The translations under genes were made by a program, and so were the position numbers. 49,393 nt of DNA from an uncultured Victivallaceae bacterium (GTDB lineage Bacteria; Verrucomicrobiota; Lentisphaeria; Victivallales; Victivallaceae). A model generated the notes under the pieces. The model saw only the letters and a list, made by a program, of their open reading frames with translations. It was not told where the DNA came from and ran no database searches. Location of the stretch: assembly GCA_944392655.1 (NCBI GenBank), contig CALXXL010000015.1, positions 1 to 49,393 of the forward strand. Reading direction: 5' to 3'. Shown in pieces: positions 8,394 through 17,336 of the stretch (position 1 is the first letter of the stretch; each line of letters begins with the position of its first letter).

Positions 8394-9521
8394 ATGAATA
8401 CAATAGAGAAATTGGAACTGTTGTCGCGTGACTCCCAGTATGATTTGGCCTGTGCATGCGGTTCCGGTAAAGATACCAGACGCAGGTCTTCAGACGGTGC
8501 ACGGTGGCTATATCCGGTGCCGTTAATTTCCGGCGGAACCGGGACAATGTTTAAAACGCTGATGACTAACTGCTGCTCCAATGATTGCGCATATTGTCCT
8601 TTACGCGGCGGAGCTAATGCGGAACGCTGTACGATAACACCGGATGAGATTGTCAGGACATTTACTGAGTATAACTACAAACGGCCGTTATACGGGCTGT
8701 TTCTGTCATCCGGAGTGCCGGATCAGCCCGATCGGGCAATGGAGAGGATGATTGCTGCTGCGGAAATTTTACGCAAAAAAATACGATATAAAGGGGTTAT
8801 TCATCTTAAAATAATTCCTGGAGCAAGTTTCGCGGCAATAGAAGAGGCTTTAAGTTATGCAAGTACAGTGTCGCTGAATATAGAGGTTCCTGGCGTTGAG
8901 CATTTTAAGAAACTCTCCGAAAAAAAGGACTTTATGAATGATATTGTCCGCCCACTGAAATTTATTGCCGAACAGACCGCAAAAGGAATGAAATATTCCA
9001 GAGTAAAATCAACTACACAGTTTATTGTCGGAGCTTCAGATGAGAAAGACAGTGAGATAGTTCATTATATGAATGCTATTTATAAACGGCTGAATTTTAA
9101 CCGGATATATTTTTCCGCATATCAGAAAGGGTTGGGAAAGCCGGATATTCCGGGAGAACAGCGGGAGTTTACTTTAAATTCCGGACGGGAGCTGCTGACC
9201 AGAGAGCATCGACTGTATCAAGTGGATTTTCTGCTGCGTAAGTATAAGTTTGCCGCAGAAGAGTTGATTTTTAATGAAAATGGCAACCTGGATTTGCGGT
9301 TAGACCCGAAAGAGCGCTGGGCGTTGGCGCATCCGGAATTTTTTCCGGTACGTTTAAACTGCGCAGATAAAGAGACATTGCTTCGAGTTCCAGGGCTGGG
9401 GCCGGTATATGTTTCCAGAATTATTGCCTTGCGGCGTGAACGCAGAATATCAGCTTTAAGTCAAATCGGATTGCGCGGTGTTTCAGCGATAAAAAGCGCG
9501 TCATATCTGGATTTTTCATAA
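8394..9521 (+). CDS. UDG-linked radical SAM protein (putative DNA modification/repair)
   Basis: The 375-residue protein matches by eye the family described as putative DNA modification/repair radical SAM protein, usually encoded beside a uracil-DNA glycosylase-like gene. The SAM/4Fe-4S motif is C61-SND-C65-AY-C68. The N-terminus has DLACACGSGKDTRRR, and the C-terminus has a helix-hairpin-helix (LRVPGLGPVYVSRIIALRR, about residues 330-348), a typical non-specific DNA-binding element. The ribosome site (GGAAG) is unusually close to the ATG. The usual UDG-like partner (a different family from the gene at 3091) is not adjacent: terminators flank this gene on both sides. Reaction unknown. Confidence 0.85.
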   Translation: MNTIEKLELLSRDSQYDLACACGSGKDTRRRSSDGARWLYPVPLISGGTGTMFKTLMTNCCSNDCAYCPLRGGANAERCTITPDEIVRTFTEYNYKRPLYGLFLSSGVPDQPDRAMERMIAAAEILRKKIRYKGVIHLKIIPGASFAAIEEALSYASTVSLNIEVPGVEHFKKLSEKKDFMNDIVRPLKFIAEQTAKGMKYSRVKSTTQFIVGASDEKDSEIVHYMNAIYKRLNFNRIYFSAYQKGLGKPDIPGEQREFTLNSGRELLTREHRLYQVDFLLRKYKFAAEELIFNENGNLDLRLDPKERWALAHPEFFPVRLNCADKETLLRVPGLGPVYVSRIIALRRERRISALSQIGLRGVSAIKSASYLDFS

Positions 9522-9523
9522 AG

Positions 9524-9563
9524 AATCCCGGTAAGCGCGGATCGCCTGCCGGGATTATTTTTT
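9524..9563 (+). terminator. Intrinsic terminator of radical SAM gene
   Basis: AATCCCGG (9524-9531) pairs with CCGGGATT (9549-9556), followed by ATTTTTTTATTT. It lies between convergent genes and may also slow transcription from the trxB side. Confidence 0.8.
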
Positions 9564-9566
9564 TAT

Positions 9567-10487
9567 TTAACGGTTGCGCAAATAGTGCTCTGCATCAAGC
9601 GCCGCGCGGCAACCCATGCCGGCTGCATGAATTGCCTGCCGGTAAACCGGGTCAGCACAATCGCCGGCTGCAAATACTCCGGCTATGTTGGTGCGGCTGG
9701 ATGATGCTTCCAGTTTTATAAAACCATGTTCATCCAGCTCAAGCTGTTCTTTAAAAATTTCGGTTGCCGGGATATGCCCCAGCGCAACGAACATGCCATC
9801 ACAAGCCACGATTTGCTCTTCACCGGTTTCCACATTGCGTATTTTTACTCCGGTAACGTGGTCTTCTCCGAGAACTTCTATAACAGTGGCGTTCCAGATA
9901 AAGTTTATCTTTTCATTGTTAAGCGCTCTTTCGGCCATGATTTTTGAGGCACGCAATTCATTGCGCCGGTGGATGACCGTTACTTTGGCCGCAAAGTTGG
10001 TCAGTGCCATAGCATCTTCCATAGCCGAATCACCACCTCCGATAACCACAACATTCTTATCCCGGAAAAATGCCGCATCGCATACCGCACAGGCAGAAAC
10101 TCCATGATTCTTCAGATGTTCCTCCGACTCCAGCCCCAGCCAGCGCGGCTGGGCGCCGGTGGCAACGATTACGCTTTCAGCTTCTATGACATTGCCGCCG
10201 GCAAGAAATATTTTTTTACAATTAATGTCGGTCAGATCTACTTTTTCGACCTGTTCCATTTCAATTCTGGTGCCGAAACGTTCTGCCTGCTGCTGCATTT
10301 TAAACATAAGTTCAAATCCGTTAACCCCTTCAGGAAAACCGGGAAAATTCTCTACCTCAGTCGTTTGAGTAAGCAATCCTCCCGGCAGCATACCGGCTAA
10401 CAGAAGTGGTTGGAGGTTGGCTCGGGCGGCATATATGGCGGCGGTAAAACCGGCCGGACCACTACCGATGATTACTAATTTTTCCAT
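9567..10487 (-). CDS. trxB: Thioredoxin reductase
   Basis: The 306-residue flavoprotein reduces thioredoxin with NADPH. It has the FAD-binding GSGPAGFTAA (8-17), the NADPH-binding GGGDSAMEDA, the HRR(N)ELRA motif for NADPH 2'-phosphate recognition, and the C-terminal FAD motif GVFAAGDC. The redox disulfide is C133-AV-C136 within CAVCDA; the family norm is CATCDG, so the Gly after Asp is replaced by Ala here. It is the last gene of the nadA-ygjP-ydbH-ynbE-ydbL-trxB unit, 23 nt after ydbL. Ferredoxin/flavodoxin-dependent relatives exist, but the HRR(N) motif favours NADPH. Confidence 0.95.
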   Translation of the reverse strand: MEKLVIIGSGPAGFTAAIYAARANLQPLLLAGMLPGGLLTQTTEVENFPGFPEGVNGFELMFKMQQQAERFGTRIEMEQVEKVDLTDINCKKIFLAGGNVIEAESVIVATGAQPRWLGLESEEHLKNHGVSACAVCDAAFFRDKNVVVIGGGDSAMEDAMALTNFAAKVTVIHRRNELRASKIMAERALNNEKINFIWNATVIEVLGEDHVTGVKIRNVETGEEQIVACDGMFVALGHIPATEIFKEQLELDEHGFIKLEASSSRTNIAGVFAAGDCADPVYRQAIHAAGMGCRAALDAEHYLRNR

Positions 10488-10510
10488 TAAATATTACCTT
10501 TTCAATAATA

Positions 10511-10927
10511 TTATTTCTTTTTGGCCGGATCGTCAGCACTGCCCTTCTGATACCATTTCCCGTCAGTACTCTGGAGCCATTCGCCATCTTTCGCCTTTTC
10601 CGCAATCTGTTTTGCCCGAGCCTGTCCGATGGATTTACTGCTGACCTTCTGCTTGGTGGCTATTGTATCATAAACGATTTTACGGTCGGCATTTTCTTCT
10701 TTTACCAATTCGGTTACCTTTTCATCTGATGATCTTGCCGTGAGATAACCAAGATTATTTTCGCCTATCTTGCCATCTTTCTTCATAGTTACCATGTCTT
10801 TCAGTCTCGCCTTCATGCTTTTCTGGACTTCCGCCAGATCATTCTCTTCAGCGAATACCGGAACGGCGGTGGAGAAAATCAGTGCCAATGCCAGAATCAC
10901 TTTGCCAGTCAAACAATTAAGTTTCAT
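10511..10927 (-). CDS. ydbL: YdbL-like periplasmic protein (DUF1318)
   Basis: The 138-residue protein has a signal peptide (about 1-26, ending VPVFA) and matches YdbL: KDGKIGENNLGYLTAR, the ENADRKIVYDTIA segment and the helix GQARAKQIAEKAKDGEW. E. coli YdbL is a periplasmic partner of YdbH and YnbE, which form an AsmA-like lipid-transport bridge between inner and outer membranes. The C-terminus (WLQSTDGKWYQKGSADDPAKKK) is slightly extended compared with E. coli. It sits 17 nt after ynbE, as expected for the conserved gene order. Confidence 0.88.
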   Translation of the reverse strand: MKLNCLTGKVILALALIFSTAVPVFAEENDLAEVQKSMKARLKDMVTMKKDGKIGENNLGYLTARSSDEKVTELVKEENADRKIVYDTIATKQKVSSKSIGQARAKQIAEKAKDGEWLQSTDGKWYQKGSADDPAKKK

Positions 10928-10944
10928 AATAGTATCTCCTTTGA

Positions 10945-11145
10945 TTAAAGTTGTTCTGCCTGTTGATCCAAGTCACCGAAGAAATCTTCCAGTTCACGTT
11001 CAACTTTGACGTTGACATTGATATTCATGGTAATTGGCTTTACTTCAATCGGTTTGATTTCAATCTCATTTTTTGTTTCGATCGTCGGCGTACAGCCGGC
11101 CACGGCAAGCAGACCGGCAAATACGGCACAATAAAGAATTTTCAT
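10945..11145 (-). CDS. ynbE: YnbE-like lipoprotein
   Basis: A 66-residue lipoprotein with signal MKILYCAVFAGLLAVAGC (lipobox AVAGC, C18). The mature part repeats short beta-forming units (KPIEVKPITMNINVNVKVE) and ends in an acidic helix (EDFFGDLDQQAEQL), the pattern of YnbE. In E. coli, YnbE is an outer-membrane lipoprotein that continues the beta-sheet groove of YdbH. The start overlaps the ydbH stop (ATGA), and the ribosome site AAAGGGG is inside ydbH. Confidence 0.88.
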   Translation of the reverse strand: MKILYCAVFAGLLAVAGCTPTIETKNEIEIKPIEVKPITMNINVNVKVERELEDFFGDLDQQAEQL

Positions 11146-13928
11146 AATTTAACCCCTTTCATTAGTTTTTGTGTCTGTGCTTTTAATTCCAGTATCTTAT
11201 TCAATGGAATAATCCAGTTCAAGGTAAGATTGATTCCCTGGAAATTGGCTCCTTTGTAATCCACCCGGACAAATCCGCCTTTCTGAGCGTCAAATGTGAA
11301 AGGAAGTGTGTCGGCCGGACGACCGTTAAAGGTCAAGGCAAGCTGCAGATTTTCGTCTTCCGTAATAAAATCAACCTTAACCCAGTCATAGATGAAGTCT
11401 TTTAACGCTTGAGCCGCAATATCAAGTTCCGTTACACTGGCTGGATCAAAGCCTAAAGCTGATTCCATATCCATTAAACTGAATTGTTCCGGAACTCCCG
11501 GTTCAGAGTACAGAAATCCGCGTTTCATGAAAATACCATCAGGACCATAACTTATAGGAATACGGCCATATAACTTGCCACTGCCGGAGGCGCGGCCATA
11601 ACCGAATGTGTTTATAAATTCTGAAAGCAACAATCCATCACAGAATACGGTTGCATTGATGTTTTCGCTGTTTTTATTCAATCTTAGCGCATACGAGTAA
11701 ATATGGCCGCCGCACCATTCGACATCCACTTCATCAATAAACAGCTCTTGCTCCGCAATCTGAAAACCGACATAAAGATTGTTGAACTCCATGCCGCCAT
11801 ATGATATCTTGGCGCAATGCAGCTCCTGTTTGCCATCAGTATTCAGATTCGGCAGATTGGATAGAGATAATTCGGTCTCAATATCTTCAATAGATAATCC
11901 GATTTCCTGCTGTTCAATATAACCATCACGTATTCCCAGTATGGCTGCGCCGCCATTGGCCCCGAAACCATAATCATAATTGGCATCCAACTTTATCAAT
12001 CCTCCGATATTCCATGCCTGGACAACCGGGAACAGCTGATGTACCAGTTCCATGTCCGGCAGCTGTTCCGGAACATGCAGCTCCGTATGAATTTGCATTT
12101 TCGGCCATAATATGGCGTTAACTGCAATCTGGGGAGCTGTTGTCATAACAGGATTATTGATGGCTCCGGATATATGATAGCCTCCATCAATTGGTTCAAC
12201 TGTTCCAGTTACAGAGATATCGGTGTCGGTATTTATATGCCACGGTGATTGAACAGCCTGATCGGCGGCGAGCTTATTCCATGGCAGATGAAATTTTACA
12301 TCGGTAATTTTAAATGGAAGCATTGAAAACATTACATCATTTACCAGTAAATCTGCTCCGGTGAAATTAAATTTGCTGTCGGTTGCCGCGTTAATGTGTA
12401 ATTGCCGGATATTGCCGGATTGTTTGCCTGAGGACATTGTTATATTGTTCAAGGTAAGCTGACTGGCGACCGCCTGAGGATTTCCGGTATTATAATTTAC
12501 TTTCAGCTCAGTTTGAGCTCCGGACAGATTCAAAGATGCGGCGGCCTCCTGGGCTGATTTTACCAAATCCCATTTGTCCGAGACAACCGCAAGAGAGGCT
12601 TGGGTGTCGATTTTACTATGAGATATTTCCGCATTGCCGGAAAGGTTGAACAATCTGAAAGTTTGAGCATCATTTACCGGAATTTGCATGGCATAATCTT
12701 GTTCCGAGGCGAATGACAGTGCGGCATTTAAATTATCATTGTGTTTGTGAAAAGTTATCTCTCCGGATAATGGAGTCGTTTGATTAACCTTATTATCGGT
12801 TACAGTATAATTGCCGGTAATATCAAAGCCATCAGCAAAATTTAATTGCAACACCGGATGACAATATAGTTCTATACCTTGAAATGCAATACTGCTTTGC
12901 CATTCAACCGCAGCGGTTTTTCCTCTGAAATCCATATCACCTTTCAGATGATCTGTTCCGGATTGAATGCCATAGCCGTTAACGCCTAAACAGCCTTCAA
13001 CAGAGTTGAATGATAATTTCCGATCATGCAATGTGAAATTAAATATCATATCCGGTGACAGGTTCAGTTTGTCGTATTTGAAATTACGGCTGTTGAAAGC
13101 AGCCGTTCCGGATGCGGTCATAGTTGCACCGTCTATTTCCGCATTCAATTCAGCGCCTATCCCTCCGGAAATCGGCAGGTTCGCTGTCGTTGGAAACAAC
13201 GCCAGGTATCGTTGCGGGAATATACCTAATTTTGCATTGAAATTGCCTTTGCGTGATTCTCTTGAATAGGCAAAATTTCCAGTTATATAATCCCGGCCTT
13301 GAAAAATTTTAAGTTCACCATTCATCTGCTGGCGATTTGCAGTAGGCATCACTAAACGCGCTTCAATCGGGAATTGCCATTCATAACCGGGTGTGGCTAA
13401 ATGCAGCGAGGCAAATTCCAGTGCAACCTCATTTATATGAAAATAACTTGATTTGGTTTTATCAACTTCAGTATCTTGGCCGGATGAGGCAGGAATGAGC
13501 GCCTGCCACTCCTCAAGAGAACGACCTGCAATAAAAATATTATTGTTATTGTCGATTTTTACATCCAGCTTCAGACCGGAGACAACAATCCTGGTAATTT
13601 CAAAATTATGCAGAGAAAGTTTGTAATCAATTCTGACCGAAGATAATGCCAGTTGATCTCCACCAGGCGATTTTCCAATATGAACTTCCGCCAGATCAAA
13701 AGAGTTGAAGTTGATATTTCTTACATTGGCGCTGAAGTAGGTTATGCCGAGCTTTTCTGTAATCCGCGGCAACACAATATGTTCAATAATTGCCGGCAAT
13801 GCGAGGTAAATTACAATTCCGGCAATTATAATGAAACCGGCAACCGCACTGATGATTTTTCTTGTGATCACCAGTTTTCTCAGTTTTTTATACTGTTTTG
13901 CCGATGGATTCTTATCACCGGTTATCAT
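11142..13928 (-). CDS. ydbH: YdbH-like AsmA-superfamily intermembrane bridge protein
   Basis: This 928-residue protein has one N-terminal membrane anchor (about 28-52, ISAVAGFIIIAGIVIYLALPA) and a long periplasmic beta-rich region with the repeat pattern of AsmA-like proteins. The C-terminal part (from about 640, WNIGGLIKLDANYDYG onward to DFITEDENLQLALTFNGRP) matches the YdbH family. Such proteins form a hydrophobic groove for moving phospholipids from inner to outer membrane. The identification rests mainly on the ynbE-ydbL neighbours and domain layout; sequence similarity outside the C-terminus is low, as is usual. It starts 6 nt after the ygjP-like gene. Confidence 0.88.
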   Translation of the reverse strand: MITGDKNPSAKQYKKLRKLVITRKIISAVAGFIIIAGIVIYLALPAIIEHIVLPRITEKLGITYFSANVRNINFNSFDLAEVHIGKSPGGDQLALSSVRIDYKLSLHNFEITRIVVSGLKLDVKIDNNNNIFIAGRSLEEWQALIPASSGQDTEVDKTKSSYFHINEVALEFASLHLATPGYEWQFPIEARLVMPTANRQQMNGELKIFQGRDYITGNFAYSRESRKGNFNAKLGIFPQRYLALFPTTANLPISGGIGAELNAEIDGATMTASGTAAFNSRNFKYDKLNLSPDMIFNFTLHDRKLSFNSVEGCLGVNGYGIQSGTDHLKGDMDFRGKTAAVEWQSSIAFQGIELYCHPVLQLNFADGFDITGNYTVTDNKVNQTTPLSGEITFHKHNDNLNAALSFASEQDYAMQIPVNDAQTFRLFNLSGNAEISHSKIDTQASLAVVSDKWDLVKSAQEAAASLNLSGAQTELKVNYNTGNPQAVASQLTLNNITMSSGKQSGNIRQLHINAATDSKFNFTGADLLVNDVMFSMLPFKITDVKFHLPWNKLAADQAVQSPWHINTDTDISVTGTVEPIDGGYHISGAINNPVMTTAPQIAVNAILWPKMQIHTELHVPEQLPDMELVHQLFPVVQAWNIGGLIKLDANYDYGFGANGGAAILGIRDGYIEQQEIGLSIEDIETELSLSNLPNLNTDGKQELHCAKISYGGMEFNNLYVGFQIAEQELFIDEVDVEWCGGHIYSYALRLNKNSENINATVFCDGLLLSEFINTFGYGRASGSGKLYGRIPISYGPDGIFMKRGFLYSEPGVPEQFSLMDMESALGFDPASVTELDIAAQALKDFIYDWVKVDFITEDENLQLALTFNGRPADTLPFTFDAQKGGFVRVDYKGANFQGINLTLNWIIPLNKILELKAQTQKLMKGVKL

Positions 13929-13934
13929 GCTGTT

Positions 13935-14600
13935 TTACTCCCAGTTGTCAAGATTCAAACTGTATTGTCGTAATTCCCGTTCCGCCCGGCGCCATTCCGG
14001 AGATATCCTTTCCAGTTCCATATAGAACGCCCTAGAATGATTCATCTCTCTGATATGCGCCAACTCATGCGCTATAATATAATCAGCCAACCGCTCCGGC
14101 AGCAGCAGTAAACGCCAATTGAGATTGATACTCTTTTTATATGAGCATGATCCCCAGCGTGTTTTGGCATTGGATATTTTCATGCCTGAATATACTATAT
14201 CACATTGTTTTGCTTTTTCCGCCAGTTTCAGCCCAAGTATACTCTTTGCTGTTTGACGATAGAGCTGGCGCAGCTTGTCTGCCGCATCTCCCCCCGGAGT
14301 TATATAAAACGCATTATTGAACTCCAGCTTTGTTCCCTCTTTTATGACATATAACGCATCAAACAACGGGAAATATTTACCAGATTCTATTGTTACAGGC
14401 GGATTTTCCGCTTTTTTAATATTTTGTTCCAGTATTTTTTGTTCTATCCAGTTATGATGCTTTTGCAGAAGTTCATGTGCCTTTCGCATACCGGAATAGT
14501 AAGGCAACCGGAGAATTACTTTGCCATCCTTTACTTCAACGGCGTAACTTTTCCTTTTTGAAAAGATTATCTCGCATTGTTCAGGAGACAAATTCATCAT
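13935..14600 (-). CDS. YgjP-like metallopeptidase (DUF45)
   Basis: This 221-residue cytoplasmic protein has the DUF45/YgjP signature: TRWGSCS (148-153 region) followed by NWRLLLLPERLADYIIAHELAHIREMNHS. H178, E179, H182 and the third ligand H188 form the HExxH...H zinc site, close to SprT and WLM proteases. No signal peptide. Cellular substrates of this family are not known. The gene start overlaps the nadA stop (ATGA). Either of the first two Met codons could be used. Confidence 0.9.
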   Translation of the reverse strand: MMNLSPEQCEIIFSKRKSYAVEVKDGKVILRLPYYSGMRKAHELLQKHHNWIEQKILEQNIKKAENPPVTIESGKYFPLFDALYVIKEGTKLEFNNAFYITPGGDAADKLRQLYRQTAKSILGLKLAEKAKQCDIVYSGMKISNAKTRWGSCSYKKSINLNWRLLLLPERLADYIIAHELAHIREMNHSRAFYMELERISPEWRRAERELRQYSLNLDNWE

Positions 14601-15523
14601 TTCAGCATCTTTTCAATTGCGCCTCTGGCTGAATCAATCACCTCCTGCGGCAGGATTATCTCTTCCTTCATATCCCGCAGGGCAATATATACATCAAAAA
14701 GTTCACATTTTTTCATGTCCGGGCAGATTGCCTGTTCGGTAAGCGGTATGAAAATCTTATCCGGATTTTCTTTGCGCAGACGATATATTATTCCTATTTC
14801 CGTACCGATAATGAACATTTTTGCCGGAGAATTTTTTACAAATCCGAGCATCGCCCCGGTACTTAAGGCCGCGTCGGCCGCCGCTGTTATATCAGGCGCG
14901 CACTCCGGATGAACGATGACAACAGCTTCCGGAAATTCCCGGCGGCGATCTTCAATCATCTGGCGGGTAAAGCGGTTGTGAATCGGGCAGAAACCATTGT
15001 AACGGATGATTTTTCTCTTCAGCGCGTTACCGACGTTGGCACCAAGATTGCCGTCCGGCACCATAATAACTTCTTTTTCTGCCGGAATCGAGGCAACAAT
15101 CCGTTCCGCATTGGCCGAGGTACAGCAGATATCCACGCCTGTCTTTACCTCCGCGGTACTGTTGACATAGCAAACAGTTACTGCGTCAGGATATTGTTTC
15201 TTAATCTTGTTAAGTGTATTGAGATCAATCATATCCGCCATTGCACAGCCAGCATCCGGTGTGGGCAGAAGCACCTTTTTACCAGGTGAAAGTATTTTCG
15301 CCGTTTCCGCCATAAATCTTACGCCGCAGAATACTATGGTATCGGCATTGGTATTTTCGGCAGCTTTGATGCTCAATTCAAGAGAGTCGCCGCAGAAGTC
15401 GGCAATATCCTGTATTTCACCCAGTACATAGTTGTGAGCCAGAATAATTGCATTGCGTTTCTGTTTCAGTTCAGCTATTTTTTCCCGCAGTTCCTGCGGA
15501 GTTAAATTGGGATTACAACTCAC
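14597..15523 (-). CDS. nadA: Quinolinate synthase
   Basis: NadA condenses iminoaspartate with dihydroxyacetone phosphate to quinolinate in NAD synthesis and carries a 4Fe-4S cluster. The GTG at 15523 is chosen because AGGAGG lies 5 nt before it; this gives 308 residues, a normal length. An ATG at 15571 would add 16 residues without a ribosome site. Typical segments are AIILAHNYVLGEIQDIADFCGDS, IVFCGVRFMAETAKIL, VPDGNLGANV and HPECAPDI, with conserved Cys in FCGVRF, ICCTSANA and AICPDMKKC. First gene of a six-gene unit. nadB and nadC are not in the window. Confidence 0.95.
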   Translation of the reverse strand: MSCNPNLTPQELREKIAELKQKRNAIILAHNYVLGEIQDIADFCGDSLELSIKAAENTNADTIVFCGVRFMAETAKILSPGKKVLLPTPDAGCAMADMIDLNTLNKIKKQYPDAVTVCYVNSTAEVKTGVDICCTSANAERIVASIPAEKEVIMVPDGNLGANVGNALKRKIIRYNGFCPIHNRFTRQMIEDRRREFPEAVVIVHPECAPDITAAADAALSTGAMLGFVKNSPAKMFIIGTEIGIIYRLRKENPDKIFIPLTEQAICPDMKKCELFDVYIALRDMKEEIILPQEVIDSARGAIEKMLK

Positions 15524-15656
15524 AATATCCTCCTGATGATAAAAATTGTCTCTTGCAAAGTAATATATCACTGCACATTGATTTTTCCAGTTTCAGCAGT
15601 TATAGTAATCAACTATTTTGAACTGGACTTTAAAAAAATTATATACGGAGCAGACT

Positions 15657-17258
15657 GTGAACTATTTTCTGGCATTGGACATGGGGGGGACCAATCTGAA
15701 AACTGCATTGGTAAGTGAAGATAATATTAATGCCCGGGATTGGAATTTTGAGATATTTTCCACTCCGAGTAAGGCATCTGTAACAGATAATTGCGATGCA
15801 GTCGCTGCCGCGCTGGAAAAAACACTGTCAGAATTGCCGCCGGGAGATCAGATTGCGGCGGTAGGGATTTCCACGGCTGGAATTGTCAACTATGCCGGAA
15901 ATGGAATGGAGCGGGTGTCAGATCATCTTGCCGCACTGCGGAATCCTGAATGGATAAAAAAATTGTCAGATAAATTTTCTGTGCCGGTAACACTTATTAA
16001 TGACGCTGATGCCGCAATGATTGCTGCCCGTTATTCCGGATTGATTGCTCCGGAGGATTGTTGCGGACTGTTGGCGGTTGGCACCGGAGTGGGATTTTCT
16101 GTAATCAGAAAATCCCACCGTATACGCCCAGGTCGGGAATTGGCTTTGCTGGGAAGTATAAGAACACCGTTGGGCGATTATAATTCCCTGGCAGGTCTGA
16201 CAAGGTTGAAAGATTCAGTTCCCAATGGCGATCTTAAGGAGTGTTTTAAAAATCATAATGGCAATCTGGAAAAATATCTGGATGATTTGACTGCAATTAT
16301 AACTACCGCCGCGATATTATACCAGATTGACCGTATTTTATTGATCGGCGGAGTCGTCAACGCAGCAATGGAATGCGGGTTCGACCTGGAAGCGGAATTG
16401 AATCTCAGATTGCGGAAACCTGCTCCTGAATTGCGGAAGCCGGTGCGGGTGACTATTTCCGGATTAAGTACTAAACTTCAGCTGGCCGGAGCGGCGTTAC
16501 TGGCATGGGGAAGCTCAAATCTGCCATCCGGAGAATTGCCAAAAGTGGCGGAAATGGTGACCGAACAGCCTTTGTTCCCAGAGCTTGAACTTACTGATAT
16601 CCCCGGAACAGAATTGGCAGAAATGTTGAATGATGCAGAAAAGCAGGCGGCGGAGAATTTGAGCGCCTCTGTTAATATAATAGGTAATGAAGCAGAAAAA
16701 ATTGCTGAACATTTCAGAGCAGGGGGGCGGCTGATCTATCTTGGCGCCGGTACCAGCGGAAGATTGGCGGCTCTGGATGCGGTGGAGTTGCCTTGCACTT
16801 ATGGGATTGAGGAATCCAGAGCTGTTGCACTGGTCGCCGGAGGTAATGATGATGCCGCCTTGACTATCGAAAGTGACGGCGAAGAAGATGCCTCAAGTGT
16901 GCCGGAATTATTGTTGCTTGATCTGACTCCGCAGGATACTGTAATCGGTATTTCCGCCAGCGGCAGCGCTTACTATGTGCGTTCCGGGATCTCGTTTGCC
17001 CGGCAGTGCGGCTGCCGGACAATAATGATTCAGGAATCTGAAATTAAAAGAGTTGAGTGTGATTGCGTAATCGCCTTGCATAGCGGGGCAGAATTGGTTG
17101 CCGGATCCACCAGAATGAAGGCCGGAACCGCAACTAAGAAAGCGCTTAACTTCCTTACTACCATAGCTATGATAAAACTTGGGCGTACCCGTAATTCCCG
17201 TATGAGCAATATGATGCAATTAAATGAAAAGTTACGCCGCAGAGCCGAAACGTTGTGA
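15657..17258 (+). CDS. ROK-family sugar kinase fused to MurQ-like etherase
   Basis: The GTG at 15657 (GGAG 11 nt upstream) gives 533 residues and puts the kinase motif LDMGGTNLKTAL at the N-terminus. Residues 1-300 form a ROK-type ASKHA kinase (second motif INDADAAMIAA, then LLAVGTGVGFS); the ROK zinc motif is missing. Residues about 310-533 are a SIS-domain MurNAc 6-phosphate etherase: GAGTSGRLAALDAVE with E377 in the acid/base position, GISASG, and AGSTRMKAGTATKKALN. The C-terminal helical domain of MurQ is absent. Plausible job: phosphorylate an N-acetylated amino sugar (perhaps MurNAc) and cleave the lactyl ether to GlcNAc-6-phosphate, for cell-wall recycling or muropeptide use. Confidence 0.85.
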   Translation: MNYFLALDMGGTNLKTALVSEDNINARDWNFEIFSTPSKASVTDNCDAVAAALEKTLSELPPGDQIAAVGISTAGIVNYAGNGMERVSDHLAALRNPEWIKKLSDKFSVPVTLINDADAAMIAARYSGLIAPEDCCGLLAVGTGVGFSVIRKSHRIRPGRELALLGSIRTPLGDYNSLAGLTRLKDSVPNGDLKECFKNHNGNLEKYLDDLTAIITTAAILYQIDRILLIGGVVNAAMECGFDLEAELNLRLRKPAPELRKPVRVTISGLSTKLQLAGAALLAWGSSNLPSGELPKVAEMVTEQPLFPELELTDIPGTELAEMLNDAEKQAAENLSASVNIIGNEAEKIAEHFRAGGRLIYLGAGTSGRLAALDAVELPCTYGIEESRAVALVAGGNDDAALTIESDGEEDASSVPELLLLDLTPQDTVIGISASGSAYYVRSGISFARQCGCRTIMIQESEIKRVECDCVIALHSGAELVAGSTRMKAGTATKKALNFLTTIAMIKLGRTRNSRMSNMMQLNEKLRRRAETL

Positions 17259-17280
17259 CCAAGTTCGGAAATATAAAAAA

Positions 17281-17308
17281 ACCGCTGCCTATACGCAGCG
17301 GTTTTTTT
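17281..17308. terminator. Bidirectional intrinsic terminator
   Basis: ACCGCTGC (17281-17288) pairs with GCAGCGGT (17295-17302), with A residues before and T residues after. It serves the ROK-MurQ gene on plus and the lipoprotein gene on minus. Confidence 0.9.
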
Positions 17309-17336
17309 ATTAACGCAAATGAAAATTGAAACTGTA

